Part shown: positions 1 to 11,204 of the stretch, one piece after another
Layout of the letters: every line of letters begins with the position of its first letter
Position numbering within the stretch: position 1 is the stretch's first letter
NCBI GenBank assembly: GCA_002812745.2
Contig: NCSJ02000003.1
Span: 1-64,000, forward strand
Direction of reading: 5' to 3'
Length of the DNA stretch: 64,000 nt
DNA from: Scytalidium lignicola
Lineage: Eukaryota; Ascomycota; Leotiomycetes
Position numbers and translations under genes: made by a program
Notes under the pieces: generated by a model
Database searches by the model: none
Seen by the model: only the letters and a program-made list of their open reading frames with translations
What the model was told of the DNA's origin: nothing

Positions 1-308
1 GCAAATTGTATGGCTCGGCTATCGTGCGAAAGGTGACGAGGTTTTGTAAGGTGACGAGGTTTTGTAACCAACCGCCCCTGGGTGGTTGGTAAGCGATATA
101 ACTGCGTACTCCGAGAGCGCACCAACTATTAGCGAAAGAGGCCAAACTTTCGGGAAACGTGCTGGGTGGGCTATTACCGACCACGTGATCTCAGCCTGAT
201 GAGTTCATCGAGTTAAGATTGGTGGGGCAGCCTTCTGAAATTCTTTGAAGAGTCCCCCGAGGCTGAACTGACGGCATCAAAGCACTACAGACAGACATCA
301 GCCTCACA
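1..308. other. Upstream region of GPN3
   Basis: No coding sequence is visible. The stretch holds a perfect 18-bp tandem duplication (listed separately) and then the presumed promoter and 5' leader of GPN3, whose ATG is at 309. A gene further left could lie outside the window. Confidence 0.6.
30..65. repeat. 18-bp direct tandem repeat, two copies
   Basis: The unit AAGGTGACGAGGTTTTGT occurs twice head to tail (30-47 and 48-65) with no mismatch. A recent duplication or a sequencing/assembly artefact would both fit. No function is evident. Confidence 0.9.
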
Positions 309-1255
309 ATGAGTAAATTTGGTGTTTTGGTGATGGGCCCGGCTGGGGCTGGCAAAGTCAGTAATTCTTGGTACTGACTTTAAAGCTGTCTAGACATCAG
401 CTCTAACTTTAACAGTCTACATTCTGCTCAGCACTGATAACTCATCTGCGCAATAATCGAAGGTCATGTTTCTACGTCAACCTGGACCCCGCAGCCGAAG
501 ATTTCGTCCATGAACCAGACCTTGATATCAAAGAGTTAATCTCACTCGAAGATGTTATGGAGGAAATGGGTCTGGGCCCGAATGGCGGCTTGATATACTG
601 CTTCGAGTTCCTCCTTGAAAACCTAGATTTTCTCAGTGAAGCCTTAGATCCATTATCCGAGGAGTATCTGATTATCATTGATATGCCTGGACAGATTGAA
701 CTCTACACGCATATTCCAATATTGCCGGCGTTGGTGAAATTCTTAACTCGTACCGGAGCTCTGGATATTAGTCTCTGTGCAGCGTATCTTCTCGAAGCCA
801 CTTTTGTGGTTGATACGGCAAAGTTCTTTGCTGGGACATTAAGTGCTATGAGCGCTATGATCATGCTAGAAGTCCCACATGTCAACATCCTATCAAAAAT
901 GGACTTGGTAAAGGGACAAGTGAGTAAACGGCAGTTGAAACGATTCCTCGACCCCGACACGAGTCTATTGGAGGAGGGTGATGGTACTATTGGTGGTGAG
1001 CCAGAAGACGATGGTGAGGGCAATCCGCAGGATGCGGATACTATGATGAAGGGTAGGAGCTTTAAGAGGTTGAATAAGGCTGTTGCTCAACTAATTGATA
1101 GCTTCAGTATGGTCTCATACTTGAAGTTGGATGTGCAAGACGAGGATAGTGTAGCAGCTATTCTTAGTTACATTGATGATGCAATTCAGTATAGTGAAGC
1201 TCAAGAACCAAAAGAGCCAAACGATGAGGTCGAACTCGACTATGGGGAAGAATAA
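309..1255 (+). CDS. GPN3: GPN-loop GTPase 3
   Basis: Two exons: 309-356 and 416-1255 (intron 357-415, GTCAGT..CAG), giving 295 residues, the usual size of GPN3. The intron falls inside the P-loop: exon 1 ends GPAGAGK and exon 2 opens STFC, restoring GxxGxGKST. Exon 2 then carries NLDPAAEDF, the family-defining Gly-Pro-Asn loop in LGPNGG, DMPGQIEL (switch/G3) and SKMDLV (base recognition), followed by the acidic C-terminal tail usual for this family. GPN GTPases act as dimers in the cytoplasm in assembly and nuclear import of RNA polymerase II (and III). The MSKFGVLVMGPAG start resembles the GPN3 branch rather than GPN1 or GPN2. Its 3' end converges with APQ12. Identification is firm; the GPN3-versus-GPN2 choice rests on the N-terminus and length. 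Confidence 0.95.
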
Positions 1256-1547
1256 ATAGGATAACTAAGGTTAAAAAGGCACACATGGTATGGTGGACTT
1301 TTGCATGGAGTTAAGGAAAGGCAAAGCATAGCGATGGCGTTATCGTTTCATCATAAAAAAAGGGCAACAGAAAATTATATACCAAGAACCACAACACAAC
1401 ATCCACCCCATGACGCCTGTGAACAAGTGCATCATCCTTCTCATTAACACAGTGCCTTCCCTCCCAAACGCCCAAACCCATGCACGCACGCACACACACA
1501 AATCCAATTTTTAAAAACCACCCTCCCCTAAACCACCGGCCCGTAAA

Positions 1548-2009
1548 TTATCTCCAATTTGAGCCAGCGTTGGCTCTGACCATCTGATTCTGATATCCTT
1601 CCCACTTCCTATACTCCTTCCACCACACCGTCCTCAACTCATCTCCCCACTGACTCACATCATCTACCGTCCGTCCCACTCCTCTCTGCCACACTGTCGC
1701 TACCAACATCACAACCGCCGCCCAGAATACAAGCCTCATAATTAGCTTCGCCCAAAACATGACTACCCGATGTATGAAGTTTATTATCTGCACCGCGATT
1801 ATGAGGAATAGGAGCAATGCGCCGAAGCTGATAACGGCTGGCGAATCTTGCGCGAGAACGGCGAGTTGGTTTAGGTAAGGGAGGAAGACGGGGTAGAGAC
1901 GTGACTGAAGCTCAGACAGACTGCTGTAGACCGGGATGAGGTAGGGTTGGAGGGTGTTGTAGCATTGGTATGCCATCATGGCGGAGTCTGTGGAATCGGA
2001 TGTTAGCAT
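1548..2009 (-). CDS. APQ12: Nuclear pore assembly and biogenesis protein APQ12-like
   Basis: A 153-residue protein with two adjacent hydrophobic segments (about residues 58-80 and 83-106) separated by a short basic loop, then a Trp-rich amphipathic tail (VWWKEYRKWEGY). This is the arrangement of the Apq12 family, small ER/nuclear-envelope membrane proteins needed for nuclear pore assembly, mRNA export and envelope lipid homeostasis. The length matches the yeast protein (about 138 aa). The start is uncertain. The ATG at 2009 gives an uninterrupted frame, but a CAG just downstream could be a 3' splice site joining a short upstream exon that begins with an ATG near 2069 through a weak GTCCGC donor. 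Convergent with GPN3. Assignment is by topology and tail composition, so it is less secure than for enzymes. Confidence 0.82.
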   Translation of the reverse strand: MLTSDSTDSAMMAYQCYNTLQPYLIPVYSSLSELQSRLYPVFLPYLNQLAVLAQDSPAVISFGALLLFLIIAVQIINFIHRVVMFWAKLIMRLVFWAAVVMLVATVWQRGVGRTVDDVSQWGDELRTVWWKEYRKWEGYQNQMVRANAGSNWR

Positions 2010-2812
2010 CGCGAAAGCTGAAGAGAGCTGAACAGGAGCGATCAGGCGGACCTTGTATTATATCCATCTTTTCGAAGCGAGAAATAGAGAATGAGTTTTC
2101 GGTATGTATTAAACTGGGGATTTGTACAGTTGGCAGCGTTTGATCGAGGGATTCCTAGCGGCGTTCCAGTCGTTGACCGCTCTTGCTGGAAGATGCTCGT
2201 TCGAAGGTAATATATCCGTGTGAAAAGAGCGAGGATGCGAGCGGTTTATGCAACAGAACCTGAATTCTGCCGCTAGAATGTTTTTCGGGGAGTTCTTTGG
2301 GTATTCCTACCAGATGTTTCTTATTATAGTACCGTAGATGTCGTTCATAGATAGTGAGTTGGTCGCGTCTATAGACGCGAGGCCCATCCACCTGACTAGC
2401 GTTACCGTAATACAATATTTGACTATGATGATGTGGCTAGTGGTTCCTTTCACCACATTTTTGCATCGTAAATTAGGGGTTCCTTTAAAAGTACGGAACT
2501 AAGAAGGGGATGTTTGAAAGTAATGTCTCCATTAATCATGGTTAGAGTACGTAGTATTTAAAACTGTCTATATCTTGATCACCGCCTAGGTCATTTCTAC
2601 ACCGCCTTCAAGCAGCTTCAGCAAATATGAAGATCAGATCGAAAGATAAATCAGCTCATCACCATGAAATATTGTTATCGATACTTCTAACTGCACCTGC
2701 TAGATTATTAGCAATCCAAAACGCCAACCAATGCTCTAGAATTCTATGCAAAGCCCTCTCTTCCCGTTCATCCTATAACCCGGCCCTATCCTAAAACACC
2801 AATGAGCCATAT
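2010..2812. other. Intergenic, APQ12 to SLD3
   Basis: About 0.8 kb between the 5' end of APQ12 and the 3' end of SLD3 (both minus strand). It should hold the APQ12 promoter and the SLD3 terminator. An 86-codon minus-strand frame at 2155-2415 has no family features and I do not call it. Confidence 0.6.
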
Positions 2813-5809
2813 TTACGCCATTTCATCAATATCATCATCATCCCATCCTAAAGCCTTATAGAGTGACTCGTCATCCTTAATCACAATTTTTGGCATAGCT
2901 TCATCTCTGTTATTCGAGCTGCTCTCGCTATTATCTTCCAAGGTCCCCTTAGTACTATTTGCCATTAAACTTTGAAGCTCCGTGCCAACAATCCTTTTCT
3001 TGACTGGTGTTTCCTCAATTCCACAGAACATAGATGGTCCTGTCCATAGTTTCATAGCAGAATCGGGAATACTAGGAAAGTGAATTCTTTCCGAATGGTG
3101 GGTTGTAACCGGCGAGGAGGCTAGACTGTAATCCACAGGGCCAACACTCAAGAAATCTCCACTCTGGGAAGCTGAGTGCGGTTTACGTGTAGGCGTTGCC
3201 TGGATGGAGGGAAATGTAGAATCTGTAACTGGTCGTCCATCATATGACGATCGAACGGCCGACTGAGGAATCCTAGGTAGACTTGAAGCTGGTATGTACG
3301 AAGGCGTCAGTGCTTCCGTTGACTCAAGTGTTCTCTGGCTTTGTGACTCAGAAAAGATATCCTTCTGCCGATTAGCTTTTGGTGTCGTAGTGATCTGCAC
3401 CCCTTTGAAGACCGGTTGCCTAATTGGCTTCTTTGTTTCTGAGAACAAAAGTTAGCTACGTAGTCTAAGATATAGAAAGAACTCAACCAACTTTTATATT
3501 GTGGATTTAAGGCGGTACGCTTTTCAGCTGTCTCAGCTAGTTCTTTCCCGACTAGCTCACGATTAGGCTTCTTAAGCGCCGAAATAGCCTCCTTCAATTC
3601 CACATCTATATCTGCCTGTTTCTTTTTCTTTGCACTGACCGTTAGCTCAGATTGGCTGAGATCTATATCCCTTCCCGATATGCTTTTCGATCTCGAGAGC
3701 CCTCCTCTACCTGACTGTGATAACTTTGTATCCGCCAATGGGATCTTCGATAATGATGGTCCTTCGCTCTCTTCTCTCTTGATTCCTCCTGCTGTAGGCA
3801 TTGTAGCAGATCGCATAAGTGAAATTGCCCTACTGGGCCCCTGAGATGTATGTCTCCGTCGCCGCTCCTCACTTAGAATTTCGACTAGGCTTTTAGAAGG
3901 GTTAACTGGAATAGGACGTTTAGTTGCAGCTCCTGGTCGAGTATGGGTAGCTGAAAAGCTTGAGGACTTCGAGATTTTCCTTTTGGGAGGAGATATGACA
4001 AGAGGACCTCCCAGCTTTCGATTTAAAACTGCACAAAGCTCAGGGAGGCGTGCAGAAAAACTGTCAGAGTTAGATATGAACATTAGGTTAGTCTGGGTAA
4101 GTAAACTCACAAAGGAGCAATTACATCAACACAGAAGTCTCTTAACACGTCCGTGGAGGCGCCTGAGTTAGTGAACTTGCTAGTTGAGTTGTAATTTTGC
4201 GGTTCCTTTACAGTGGTCTTCACTCCCTCGAGGAGAAGTGACTGCCATATGCATAACCTATCAACATGGACATCAATAAGGGTTGTAAGTTGATCGGACT
4301 TCTTTAACTTTGAAGGCTTCTCGTCTTTATCTTTAACGGCAGTACCTGACAGTGTTCCTGGCAGACCGGATTCAGCAGCATCAGACGCAGGAGATGAGCT
4401 CCTAAGAGCAAGAACTTCGAGAATTAGAATGATCTGCAACTGTGTCTCTCGAATTCGAAGTTCTGAGATACGCTTCTTAGTCACCTCATCTCGAGATGAG
4501 GTTGGCGTTCCTGATTCGGCTTCATCATCATGACCAATCCACCATTTCCTGACGAGCATGTCTTCGGAAGGATACAGTCCTGATTTTCCCGGTTTAATCT
4601 TCTTGCTAGCTCTATTCTTCTTAACTTTTGCGCCGTCTTGGATATGTTCATCTGCACTATGAGCATCTATGTCTATTAAGGCAACACAACTTGGTATGCC
4701 ATCACGGTACTTCTTATCGATAACATTGGCAGAAAGGATGAGGCTCTCTAAAAAGGCAATGAGGTCATTCATTTCCAACATCGAATCGCAATCTAGATGG
4801 AAGGCAGCACGGGAACGTGAGAGAGGTCCTTTGGCAAAATACGCCAAGGATGCCTATCGTGTGTTAGCAAGGAACATGGAATAATATACTTGAAGCCCTA
4901 CCTTGGAACGATAGAGCGCCTCAAAATATTGCGTCCGTACAGTGCCGAGTATTTCTGCCGCCGTTGGTTGTATTGAAATTTCTGCTGCGACAGGCTCTTG
5001 TTGGACTAGCTCCTGAGATGTTTGTCCGCCGTTTGCTTTGTCTACTATTTCAGGCCCTGCCACTGATGTAGGTTGAGATTCTGAGGCCACAGCTGACGAG
5101 GGACGTTTTACTATTGATTGGATGGCCTGAATCGCGAGTCTTTTCTCCTTGCTATAGTTGGCCATTTCTGGTGTAAGGATAGCTGTGGTTGCTTGGCTAG
5201 TGAACTTCGTGGAAGAGGTGGTCTCTACTTTCCTAAGGAGTTCTGGCCTTGACACGATAGACGAAGCTCTTAGCTTAGAAAGGTCTGCCCAGGAGGCCAA
5301 TCTACACAATACATGATGGCCTTTGCTTTCACGCTCAACAGCATACATAGTTCGACCATCATCCAGTCTTGCTATTAAGACCATTGGCTGATTTCCCATT
5401 CGCTCTTCCAATTCTAATATTTTAACGTTGCCTTCGAAAAGACGTGACTGAGGCAGAGCGGTGGCAGAGGTAGAGGTTGATGAAGTGTCTAAACAAGACA
5501 ACGGTAGCTGAGCTCTGGGCAATAGCATGACCGGCTGCAATGTCCGAGGTTTTGTAAAGACTGTGGACGGGTGAGGCTATATCGAGCATTAGCGTTGTAA
5601 CTCATTTTCTTAAATGTGTCGCTAACTTTGACAACAAATCCCTCCTTGAGGAGGTCTTCCACAGTACTACCATCTCTCTTCCGTTTCTTTAATCCTTGGC
5701 TGACACCGTCATTCTCGTTGAGCGAATTGCCCGATGCTTGGCTCAGGATTGGAGTTAGACGCGTATTGGCCGACGGGTTAGACAGAGGACGGCCATTTTG
5801 GCTGAGCAT
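2813..5809 (-). CDS. SLD3: DNA replication initiation regulator Sld3
   Basis: Five exons on the minus strand: 5627-5809, about 5534-4902, 4853-4111, 4060-3492 and 3438-2813, about 917 residues. The exon 1/2 junction is the least certain: CAG acceptors at 5561 and 5535 are both possible with different donors. The middle holds the block typical of filamentous-fungal Sld3: LQPVMLLPRAQLPLS, then YFEALYRSK spliced to ASLAYFAKGPLSRSRAAFH, GLYPSEDMLVRKWW and a conserved helical stretch ending RETQLQIILILEVLAL. In yeast Sld3 brings Cdc45 to the loaded MCM helicase and, once CDK-phosphorylated, binds Dpb11. The disordered C-terminal half here has full CDK consensus sites (TPTR, TPVK) and other TP sites, consistent with that mechanism. 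The last residues are acidic (DDDDIDEMA). Divergent from SSK2. Confidence 0.87.
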
Positions 5810-7131
5810 AGCACCGGGATATTGAATACACCTGTCATTAAATAATTACATCGATATGAAGCCATTCAATTACCATCAAATGTTTGCTGTGATGCCGTGA
5901 GGGTATGCCTTCGGAGTGGGGCGCCCAAAACGCGACATAGGCGAGGCTGAACAAATTTCGCGTAGTGGATATCAAAAGTTGACGCGAGGTCAACAAGGCT
6001 GCGACTTTCATGAGCCAAGTGCTTAATGTTCAACCATCCAAGTAATTGATGCTTGGAAACCAGAGAGAAAGAGCGGAAGAGAAGAAATGCGTGGATTCTA
6101 TAGAATTGCTATTCGGATGTTAACAGATGCAGACTACGAAGTACCTAGGAGGCATATACTGTACCAATCCTACGGCTCCAGCGTGATCACATGAAAGAAA
6201 TACCCTCGGTTCAACTCTACCACAACTGCAGAAGAACCTTGAGGCTCCTCACAGTTGTCTGGTGAATACAGTACTTCCATACTGCAGTAGACCCCGACAT
6301 GTCCGAGAAAGCTGCACTGAATGCTTAGTTAGCACTCGACCCAACCGGATTGACGGATTGAGATTTCATGAAACTCGGCGACAAACCACTGCATTCGGTT
6401 CTTATCTCCTGTGTCAAGCATTCACGCATTCAAGGAAGCAGAGGGTAGACTAAGCAAGGTAGTCAGCTGTACAGCGCAGCGCCGGGCATCTCATTGGAAG
6501 CAAACGGGGCGTCGCAAGTGCTTTCGCCACAGTGTGGCAACCGGACCAAGCTGTTCCAGAGCTTGGGCCCACCTGGGGAGCGAGAGAAAACTGCTGCTAG
6601 ACCTGCTGCTAGACTCCCCGGGAACTACCGCCAGCAGCAACTGTGCATGGCAATCTTTGATGCAGTCAATCGACGTGGAAAGGTTTTTTCTAACTCCGGA
6701 AGTTATTCCAATTAAATTCAACATAACAAAAGTCCCCACTTCATAAATGGCTGAATTATAGGTTTCTCAAAGTTGGGGTAGAAATATTTGTAGTCACGGT
6801 GCAGCAGAATCCACGAGAACCCACTCGCTTGGTTAGCGCATCGCCATTAAACCTTGAACATTGGAATGCTAACTAGAAGGCGACGGCAGACCATTTATGT
6901 TAACAACTCTTCCCTCTCCCGCCTCTCTCGAAAATAAACTCTCGCTGGCCGTCGTGGACCCTCAACATTGCCTCAGCTCCTCTTCTCCCTAGCGACTGCC
7001 ATTGCGGGATTGAGAAGAGTTGATTTGTCCTATATCCCTCCACCTCCCCCGTCTATCAAGGATGCGTGGGAAAGGACGCTAAGCAAGATACGCATCTCTC
7101 ACGACGTCAAATCGAGATACCAAACAACCAC
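5810..7131. promoter_or_regulatory. Divergent promoter region SLD3 / SSK2
   Basis: About 1.3 kb between the SLD3 ATG (minus, 5809) and the SSK2 ATG (plus, 7132). It ends in a pyrimidine-rich leader just before SSK2, as is common for fungal transcription start regions. Small open frames at 6262-6746 overlap one another on both strands and look random. One ATG at 7062 opens a 6-codon upstream frame before the SSK2 start. No other element is evident. Confidence 0.55.
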
Positions 7132-10100
7132 ATGAGCGTCGATATATCGCCTCGCGCCGTCCGCTTCTCGAACGGTGGAGAGGACGAGGCCCGGGACTCT
7201 CTAAAGTCACCGAGAGTAATGGAGCGTCCCCTCATGCAGAGTAATGATTCCGGAGGATCTAGTTCTGCATTATCGGGCGACATTGTTGATCTCGAGCACG
7301 TCCGGAATGATGCTGGACTCCCGCCCCTAGATTCTCGACAGTTGACGAGCAGCGTTCGAAGCTATACTGGTGACGGCACGAATGGCAGCTACAGTAGAAG
7401 AGATTCGGGGTTTACTCCATCCAACGCAGCTCTCAATGGCACGCCTTCTAGGGCCCAGAGACCAACTGGACCAGCTCGAACACCATCTAGCACATACGCT
7501 CCTGCCAGGCGACCTCCGCAGCCACCATATATTTCGATCCAAGATCGTCACTGGTCTTCTAATTCTCGTTTTCGCCAGGACCCCAATGCTTCATATCGTG
7601 CACAGGAGAAGGCCTACGTGCAGCGTTTACGCCAAGACCAGACCAACGAATACTTCGACCCTTATACACCGGGTAGTGTTGGATATGGGACAGAATCAGA
7701 CAATGGTGACGAATCTCCCAGCTCGGAAGTGATATACGATAACGATGCCTATGATCAGGAGACATTGCTCTTTTACGGAAACGACGACAACCAGCCCACA
7801 GAAGAAGACCTCAAGGATCCTATAAATCGGGAGAGATTAGAATGGCACAGCATGCTTGCATCTGTTCTGACTGGCGATGTCGTGAGGCAAGAGAAGAAAA
7901 GAATAATCAATGCATCAGAAAAGCAACCCGAGAATATCAACAATGAAATATGGATTGGCCTACGATCGAAGCTCTGCGGACGAACTGAGGCAGCGCAACG
8001 AAGAATGATTGAGGATAGCCGGACCAACCTGGATAGCATGCTCGACGAGATTGTGAAATTCGAGGTACAGGGCGAGAGTGAGGCTGGCAAACCTCCGATT
8101 GAGCAGGTAAGGGATATCGTAAGGAAGATAGAGAAATGCGAAAGTCTCTATCCATCTCGCACGGCTCTCGAGCTTGCAAATAAGATCGCGGCCTCTCAAG
8201 CATACAATGCGACTTGCGATGCTGTCATATCGTGGCACAATACCACGGAGCTCATCAATACCGAGCTTAATATTCTCCAAAAGTGGGTTGGGAATGAAGA
8301 ACTGGACTTCACTAAGACGAAGGAACGCTCACCATCTGGCAATGGCCTTTCGGATGAATCTTCTTTCCTGGACAGGCTCCTGAAAGAAGAAGGGCTAAGG
8401 TCCCTACAAGGAGAAAAGAGCATCCTCATAGGGGTTGCGGAAGTGATCCACAAAGCTAAGGCTACCCTCATTGAGAACTCGGAAGCATTTGCCAGTCGTC
8501 ATCTACCACCCTATATTGAAGAACTTTTAACACTCATCAACTTCCCGTCCAGGTTGATTGAAGAGATCATCAAGGTTCGGCTCCAATACGCCAAGAAGAT
8601 CAAGGATTCTGCACAACAGAATGCTATGATGCAGGAACAAATGGTCTCTCAATTCCAGATCCTTTTGAAACTTGCAATTCGCATAAAGCTGGAATACATA
8701 AGCATATCCCAGCCAGAGCAAGGTTGGGATCTTCCACCATGTATTGACGAAGCTTTCGATCAAGTCGTCCTTGACGCTTTGAGGTATTACTTCAAGATGC
8801 TGAATTGGAAACTTGGTGGCAACAAGAATACATTCAAAGAAGCCGAGGTCCTTGAACAAGAATGGGACTTCTCAAATGAGATTGGACGGCATCTTCAGGG
8901 TGGAGACATCGAGGTAGCTGAGCAGTTTAGCTCGCTCACTCATAAGGCATTTATACGACTGAGCCAAACGTTCGAACGAGAGCTTCAGAGGAAGTCTAGG
9001 GAGACAGTAGCAGAGATGACCAAACGGTATAAGCAAAGTTTGGATTCCGTCAGAGTCAGGCAGCGCATGTTACAACGGTTCTCGCGAGTCTTGAGCGACC
9101 GCTTTGAAAATGCAACGGATTTCAGCATGTTTGACAAAGGGGATGGTTTAGTGGAACACTTCTATTCGCGACTCATTGAAACGGGACACTTTTTAGTGTA
9201 CACCGCGAGTATCGAACATGACGGCGTCTTTTTAATAGCGTCTCCTTCACTATACGATCGGCCACAAGATATCCAGGCAATTCTTGGCACCTGCTATCAC
9301 GATGAAGAACTCGAAGAAGACCCCACGAGCCCTTATCTCTTGATCTTGCGTCCAGAACACCGGATAGCTTGGGATGGAAGGCAGGTTGATGCAGATATTA
9401 GAGAACCGTCAACTGATGTAAAACTTGGACATCTACGATTAATCGCAGATGGCTCTCTGGCAAGACTGGCAAATGCTCGGCGCAGTTTCCTGGAAACCAT
9501 AGACATGCATCTAGACATGATTGTTGAACAGCGATCGCATCTTCATAAGGTCAATGCCAAGTTAATGGAGATAAAGAAAGTTGTCTACAAACTGTCGAAT
9601 CTCATCATGGATAGCGTTGAGATTGTCAGGAGACAGACCCGGGGTTTGGAATGCCAGGAGTTGATCCAAACATGTTTCGTATTCGCCACTGAGTTTGGTC
9701 AGCGTTCCTTACTCTACATGGACAGGAACCGAAAACAGATGAACAATATCAAGCTCACAAAATTAGCATTAGATTGGGTCAGCTTCATCTGTGATGATTG
9801 CATTGCAACGGATCGAAAGACCTTCCGCTGGGCTGTGCTGGCGTTAGAATTCGCAATGGTCATGACACAAGGCCAGAATATCCTAGCTCTAGGCGACGAC
9901 GAGTATGCAAAGCTTCGAGCTAAAGTAGCCGGCTGCATGTCTCTCCTGATCTCCCATTTCGATATCATGGGAGCGAGATCTACCATAGCAGCTGCGCAGG
10001 CAGAGAAGCAGAGAATTGAGGCTCTTGCAGGACAGTTCAGGAAGCTAGATATGGGTCGAATGCTAGACGATGAAGAGTCGTCAAGATATATTCGTGAGCA

Positions 10101-11204
10101 ACGACTCGAGCAACTTGCTTATCTTGATGATGAACGGAAGCAAAGAGAGGCCGAGAGACAAGCCCTCGGTCGGGTGTTGGAAGATTCGACTGAAGCAGAT
10201 CGATCATTAACATATCTGTCTTCCTCGGCAACAAATGTGAACTTGCGCTGGCAACAAGGACAATTCGTCGGTGGTGGAACCTTTGGCTCCGTCTATGCCG
10301 CTATCAACCTGGACTCTGGCCACCTGATGGCTGTTAAGGAGATTCGTCTACAAGATCCTCAACTCATTCCCACCATTGCGGGGCAGATTAAAGATGAGAT
10401 GGGTGTTCTAGAAGTTCTAGATCATCCTAACGTCGTCTCATATCTCGGTATCGAAGTACATCGCGATAAGGTCTATATTTTCATGGAGTACTGTTCTGGA
10501 GGTTCTCTAGCTGGTCTTCTAGAGCATGGTCGTATTGAAGACGAGCAAGTAATTATGGTATACGCGCTACAGCTACTAGAAGGTCTTGCTTACCTACATG
10601 AAAGTGGTATCATACATCGCGATATTAAGCCAGAGAGTAAGTCTATCTATGAGTTCCGATTAAAACCACAGAGCTGACTATTCTCCTAGATATTCTCCTC
10701 GACCATAGTGGTGTTATAAAGTATGTCGATTTCGGCGCTGCAAAAGTCATAGCTCGTAAAGGCAAAACCCTCGTGGGTGACTACAATAACACCAGAGCCA
10801 ATAAAACCATGACTGGCACACCAATGTACATGTCTCCGGAAGTCATCAAAGGCGAGAATCCAGGTCGCGCTGGCGCCGTGGACGTCTGGTCCTTGGGCTG
10901 CGTAATCCTGGAAATGGCAACTGGTCGTCGACCATGGGCATCCCTTGATAATGAATGGGCTATTATGTATAACATTGCTCAAGGCAACCCTCCTCAACTT
11001 CCTTCTTCTGATCAGCTAAGCTCTCAGGGAATCGATTTTCTGAAGAAATGCTTTACGAGGGATCCAAGGAAACGAGCTTCAGCACCGGAATTGTTGCAGC
11101 ATGAGTGGATTATGGCAATCAGGAGCCAGGTCTCAATCGACCCAACCACTCCCAGCGATAGCGGATCTTCAAGTTACTCTTCTTCAAGGGGAAGTATCGC
11201 CTGA
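7132..11204 (+). CDS. SSK2: MAP kinase kinase kinase Ssk2/Ssk22-type (HOG pathway)
   Basis: Two exons, 7132-10636 and 10690-11204 (53-bp intron, GTAAGT..TAG), 1339 residues, the usual size for Ssk2/Wis4 orthologues. About 1000 N-terminal residues form the regulatory region that in yeast binds the response regulator Ssk1. The kinase domain starts at about nt 10255 with GGGTFGSVY (P-loop), MAVKEI (ATP Lys), HRDIKPE split by the intron from NILL, VDFGAAK (DFG), GTPMYMSPEV (activation loop/APE) and DVWSLGCVILEMATGRRPW. It phosphorylates the MAPKK Pbs2, which activates Hog1 in osmotic and oxidative stress. The frame is open upstream to 7066 but without an ATG, so I use the ATG at 7132; a short upstream exon cannot be excluded. 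The only protein kinase in the window. Confidence 0.96.

Noticed and set aside
2155..2415. 86-codon minus frame between APQ12 and SLD3
   Set aside because: No homology-like motif, no splice-site support, sits in the expected promoter/terminator zone.
6826..6860. TGGTTAGCGCA, resembling a tRNA A-box
   Set aside because: No B-box (GGTTCRANNCC) at a suitable distance and no cloverleaf.
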